From contig NZ_BAAALH010000001.1 of NCBI RefSeq assembly GCF_039528175.1, positions 930,001 to 994,000 on the forward strand: DNA of 64,000 nucleotides. Direction: 5' to 3'. Of the stretch, positions 61,267-64,000 are shown piece after piece. Every line of letters starts with the position of its first letter. Position 1 is the first letter of the stretch. This DNA is from Citricoccus alkalitolerans (GTDB lineage Bacteria; Actinomycetota; Actinomycetes; Actinomycetales; Micrococcaceae). Under the pieces are notes generated by a model. It saw only the letters and a program-made list of their open reading frames with translations, did not search any database and was not told where the DNA came from. A program made the translations under genes and the position numbers.

Positions 61267-62368
61267 GGCCTCCGAGCCCTATACGGCCGCCTGGCTCGCC
61301 GCCGGGCGCGGCGAGGTGCCGGGCCATCCGCCAGGTGGCGCGTCGGGTGCAAAACGGGCGGGATCGGATGGTGCCAGCCCGGTGGCACTGCGCCCGGACG
61401 ATGTCCTCGTGCTCCGCGCCCTGGGCCTGGGCGATGCGTTAACAGGCGTCGCGGCCCTCCGCGGGGTGCGGCGGCGGTATCCGGACCGCCGACTCGTGCT
61501 GGCCGGCCCGGCTGCAACCGGCCGGTTGCTCCGGGACCTCGGCATCGTGGACGAAGTCCTCCCAGTCCCCGGACTCGTCCCGCTGCCGCCGTGCCCGCCC
61601 GGATCAGTCGCCGTGAACCTGCACGGCCGGGGCCCCGCCAGTCACCGCCTCCTGCAGCAGGCACGACCTGAGCGGCTGATCGCCTTCGCCGCCCCGGAGG
61701 CCGGGCACGCCGGGCCGGAATGGCGGGCGGACGAACACGAGGTGGACCGCTGGTGCCGAGTGGTGCGCGAGGCCGGGGGCGAGTGCTTCCGCGCGGACCT
61801 ATCGCTGAGGACTCGGGCCGCTGCCGAGGACGAGCGCCGGGCACGGGCCGCACCCGGGCCGGTTCTGGTACACCCGGGAGCAGCGTCGGCCTCTCGGCAC
61901 TGGCCCGTGGGGCGTTGGCGCCAGGTGGCCGCCGCACTGGCCGCGGAGGGTTACCGGGTTCTCGTCACCGGATCGGCGGCCGAGTCCGGTCTGGGCCACG
62001 CCGTGGCCACAGGACTGGCCGGCGTCGAGGACCACACGGGTGGCCATGGGTTGAGCGAGCTCTCCGCGCTGGTGCGTGATTCCGCTCTCGTGCTGAGCGC
62101 GGACACCGGAATCGCCCACCTGGCGACGGGGTGGTGCGTTCCCTCCGTGGTGCTGTTTGGCCCGGTGCCCCCGGCACGGTGGGGACCGGCAATCGACCCC
62201 GACCTGCATACCGTCCTCTGGCACGGCGACCCTGACGCCGGCGCGTGGGGCGACCCCCACGGCAATACCCTCGACGCGCTGCTGGAGAAGGTGTCTGTCA
62301 ACGAGGTGCTGGAGGCCGCGCGCATCCACCTCCACACCAACCCCGTCCAACGAGAGGATCCATCGTGA
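61256..62368 (+). CDS. Glycosyltransferase family 9 (second heptosyltransferase-like)
   Basis: The 370-residue protein has a 45-residue variable N-terminus followed by DVLVLRALGLGDALTGVAAL, VLVHPGAASASRHWPVGRW, LVTGSAAESGLG and SADTGIAHLATGWCVPSVVLFGP (shown in part: SADTGIAHLAT), all GT9 landmarks. It overlaps hldE by 11 bases and shares GTGA with the epimerase gene. As the second GT9 of the cluster it may add a second heptose or the same sugar in another linkage. Confidence 0.9.
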   Translation: MPTEASEPYTAAWLAAGRGEVPGHPPGGASGAKRAGSDGASPVALRPDDVLVLRALGLGDALTGVAALRGVRRRYPDRRLVLAGPAATGRLLRDLGIVDEVLPVPGLVPLPPCPPGSVAVNLHGRGPASHRLLQQARPERLIAFAAPEAGHAGPEWRADEHEVDRWCRVVREAGGECFRADLSLRTRAAAEDERRARAAPGPVLVHPGAASASRHWPVGRWRQVAAALAAEGYRVLVTGSAAESGLGHAVATGLAGVEDHTGGHGLSELSALVRDSALVLSADTGIAHLATGWCVPSVVLFGPVPPARWGPAIDPDLHTVLWHGDPDAGAWGDPHGNTLDALLEKVSVNEVLEAARIHLHTNPVQREDPS

Positions 62369-63384
62369 ACCCTGAGAACCGCCAGACCGATACTGGAGGC
62401 GGACCGCGGCGCCCGATCCGCCGAGCCGTCGTGACCGGAGGCGCGGGCTTCCTTGGCAGCCACCTGTGCACCGAGTTGCGGCGGCGAGAGGTCGAGGTGA
62501 TCTGCCTGGACAACTTCCTCACCGGCAAAGCCGTTAACATTGAGCACCTGATCGGCGATCCTGGTTTCCGGCTCGTCCAGTGCGACGTCACGGACTACAT
62601 CCATGTCCCCGGAGAGGTGGACCTCGTGCTGCACTTCGCCTCGCCGGCCTCCCCGATCGACTACCTGAAGCTGCCCATCCACACCCTCAAGGTCGGGTCG
62701 GTCGGCACCCTGCACGCTCTGGGCCTGGCCAAGGACAAGGGGGCCCGCTTCATCCTCGCTTCCACCTCGGAGGTCTACGGGGACCCCCAGGTGCATCCCC
62801 AGTCCGAGGACTACTGGGGACACGTCAATCCGGTGGGGCCGCGCGGGGTGTATGACGAGGCCAAGCGCTTCGCCGAGGCCATGACGGTGGCCTACCGCGG
62901 GCAACACGCAGTGGACACGGGCATCGTCCGCATCTTCAACACCTTCGGTCCGCGGATGCGCCCGTACGACGGCCGGGCGATTCCCACCTTCATCCGGCAG
63001 GCGTTGGCGGGCGAGCCGTTGACCGTCACGGGCGACGGCGCCCAGACGCGCTCGGTCTGCTACGTCTCCGATCTGGTGCGCGGGATTCTGGCCCTGGCAT
63101 GGAGCGACCATTCCGGTCCGATGAACGTCGGCAACCCCCACGAGCTCTCCGTGCTGCAGATTGCCCGGGACGTCGTGGCCGCCACCGGATCCGACTCGTC
63201 GATCGAGTTCATCGACCGCCCGGTGGACGATCCCCTGGTCCGCCGTCCCGACACGGCCTTGGCCACTCGGGAACTGGGCTGGGCTCCGGAGGTGCCGTGG
63301 ACCGAGGGACTCGCGCGCACCGTGGAGTGGTTCCGCACGGCCGTCGACGAGGACAACCTCCAGACGGCCACCCGTCACAGCTGA
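62365..63384 (+). CDS. NAD-dependent epimerase/decarboxylase (UDP-glucuronate decarboxylase-like)
   Basis: The 339-residue extended SDR has TGGAGFLGSHLC (NAD loop), DNFLTGKAVNIEHL, LHFASPASPIDYLKLPIHTL, the catalytic STSEVYGDP and GPRGVYDEAKRFAEAM (Tyr-x3-Lys), and FGPRMRPYDGR. The DYLKLPIHTL and VYDEAKR blocks are those of UDP-glucuronate decarboxylase (UXS) and related UDP-sugar enzymes, not of the heptose epimerase HldD. It therefore probably supplies a second sugar nucleotide (for example UDP-xylose). GTG start inside the previous stop. Confidence 0.88.
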   Translation: MNPENRQTDTGGGPRRPIRRAVVTGGAGFLGSHLCTELRRREVEVICLDNFLTGKAVNIEHLIGDPGFRLVQCDVTDYIHVPGEVDLVLHFASPASPIDYLKLPIHTLKVGSVGTLHALGLAKDKGARFILASTSEVYGDPQVHPQSEDYWGHVNPVGPRGVYDEAKRFAEAMTVAYRGQHAVDTGIVRIFNTFGPRMRPYDGRAIPTFIRQALAGEPLTVTGDGAQTRSVCYVSDLVRGILALAWSDHSGPMNVGNPHELSVLQIARDVVAATGSDSSIEFIDRPVDDPLVRRPDTALATRELGWAPEVPWTEGLARTVEWFRTAVDEDNLQTATRHS

Positions 63385-63400
63385 CCGTGGGCTGAAAGGT

Positions 63401-63449
63401 GTCGTCGCNNNNNNNNNNNNNNNNNNNNNNNNNNNNNNNNGGCGACGAC
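63401..63449. terminator. Probable hairpin terminator hidden by an N run
   Basis: GTCGTCGC (63401-63408) and GCGACGAC (63442-63449) are perfect reverse complements flanking 32 N (63409-63440). The site lies between the converging epimerase and GT2 genes, so the unresolved part is likely a strong stem-loop. This explains why the assembly breaks here. Confidence 0.6.
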
Positions 63450-63456
63450 GGCCGGT

Positions 63457-64000
63457 TCAGCTCACGTACTGACGCGCCTTGCTGTGGCGCTGCGAGTCCT
63501 CCAGGGCCAGGAAGCGCTGCTCGACGCGCGGGGGCAGCACCCGGCGTTCGCGCAGCACCCATCCGGCGCCGGCCAGGGCGTCGACGATGCCGGCGGCCGT
63601 GGTGCGGTCCCACGGCGCCGTGCCGAGCACGTCACGAGTTCGACGTACGGCGGCGCCCACCGGGCGGCGCAGCCAGATGAACCAGAGGGTGTTGCGCAGG
63701 CCGTGACGTCGGCGCAGGTGCGGATCACGGACCGTGGACGCCTGATGGTGCACCAGCACCTCGGGCAGGTGGCAGAGTTCCCAGCCCGCGGTGGCAAGGT
63801 CCGCTGCCATCAGTTCCTCCTCACCACCGAGCCAGAGCCGCGGATTGAACCCACCGACCTCGCGGAAGGCCGCGGTGCGCATGACCGAGGCTCCGGCCAG
63901 GAAGCTGCCCAGTGCCGGACCCGGGAGCCACTCCGGGCCGGACACAGGAGAATGCAGCAGCTCGGCGTTGATGGGATCGTCCCGACCGCCGGGCTCGACG
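63457..64000 (-). CDS. Family 2 glycosyltransferase, C-terminal part
   Basis: The gene runs in from beyond the window end; only about 180 C-terminal residues are visible. The frame is open from 64000 to the stop at 63457. Visible landmarks are ASVMRTAAFREVGGFNPRLW and GGEEELMAADLATAGWEL, the acceptor-site part of GT2 enzymes (GGFDxxxxxGxEDxDL type), followed by a His-rich strand VLVHHQAST and a basic C-terminus. It converges on the heptose cluster and may belong to the same glycan pathway, on a separate transcript. Confidence 0.85.
   Translation of the reverse strand, partial: VEPGGRDDPINAELLHSPVSGPEWLPGPALGSFLAGASVMRTAAFREVGGFNPRLWLGGEEELMAADLATAGWELCHLPEVLVHHQASTVRDPHLRRRHGLRNTLWFIWLRRPVGAAVRRTRDVLGTAPWDRTTAAGIVDALAGAGWVLRERRVLPPRVEQRFLALEDSQRHSKARQYVS

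Overview
The window is a high-GC, densely packed bacterial chromosome segment with the gene content and order of an actinobacterium, most likely of the family Micrococcaceae (Micrococcus/Citricoccus/Kocuria/Arthrobacter type). Grounds: the uvrC-rapZ-yvcK-whiA block followed by sodA and gap-pgk-tpiA-secG; OpcA beside Zwf; a SufR-led SUF operon with an embedded Rieske ferredoxin; a bioYMN biotin ECF transporter; a DUF3099 protein; a GlgM-type glycogen enzyme; many GTG starts and 4-base stop/start overlaps. The family placement is inferred from gene order and protein style; no database was consulted.

Layout. 1-9927 (+): end of an acyltransferase, uvrC, rapZ, yvcK, whiA, sodA, then lower glycolysis (gap, pgk, tpiA) and secG. 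9997-18512 (-): a compact pentose-phosphate operon, tkt-tal-pgi-zwf-opcA-pgl, converging on the glycolysis block. 18711-21591: haem o synthase (ctaB) and haem a synthase (ctaA) flank an 860-base stretch holding only fragments of a membrane protein gene. 21638-23394 (-): ABC exporter, divergent from sufR. 23517-28654 (+): sufR-sufB-sufD-Rieske-sufC-sufT-like, ended by a 26-bp perfect hairpin shared with the converging bioYMN operon (28728-30906, -).

31035-52551: mostly housekeeping and small operons: an ABC-F ATPase; SURF1 with two small actinobacterial proteins; fabG plus a second SDR with odd catalytic spacing; serB; an orphan ABC ATPase, a TauE-like permease and a SpoU methyltransferase; ribosomal protein L31 type B; a four-gene overlapping operon of ECF sigma factor, ogt, a zinc-less tag and a membrane protein; a domain-swapped lipoate ligase; pepN; an aldehyde dehydrogenase/SDR divergent pair; glgC and glgM with a pyruvyltransferase-like gene coupled to glgM.

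52608-63384 (+) is the most distinctive region: eight almost entirely overlapping genes encoding a NodU/CmcH-type carbamoyltransferase, a GT2-GmhB fusion, two GT9 heptosyltransferase-like proteins, a further glycosyltransferase, a GT4-GmhA fusion, an HldE-like kinase/adenylyltransferase and a nucleotide-sugar epimerase/decarboxylase. Together they contain every step from sedoheptulose-7-phosphate to ADP-heptose, with two of those enzymes fused to glycosyltransferases, in an organism that should have no LPS. The product is probably a heptose-containing, possibly carbamoylated, glycan or small glycoside. A converging GT2 gene runs off the end. Two short assembly gaps (N runs at 55039-55067 and 63409-63440) lie in this region. 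No rRNA, tRNA, CRISPR array, insertion sequence or prophage was recognised.
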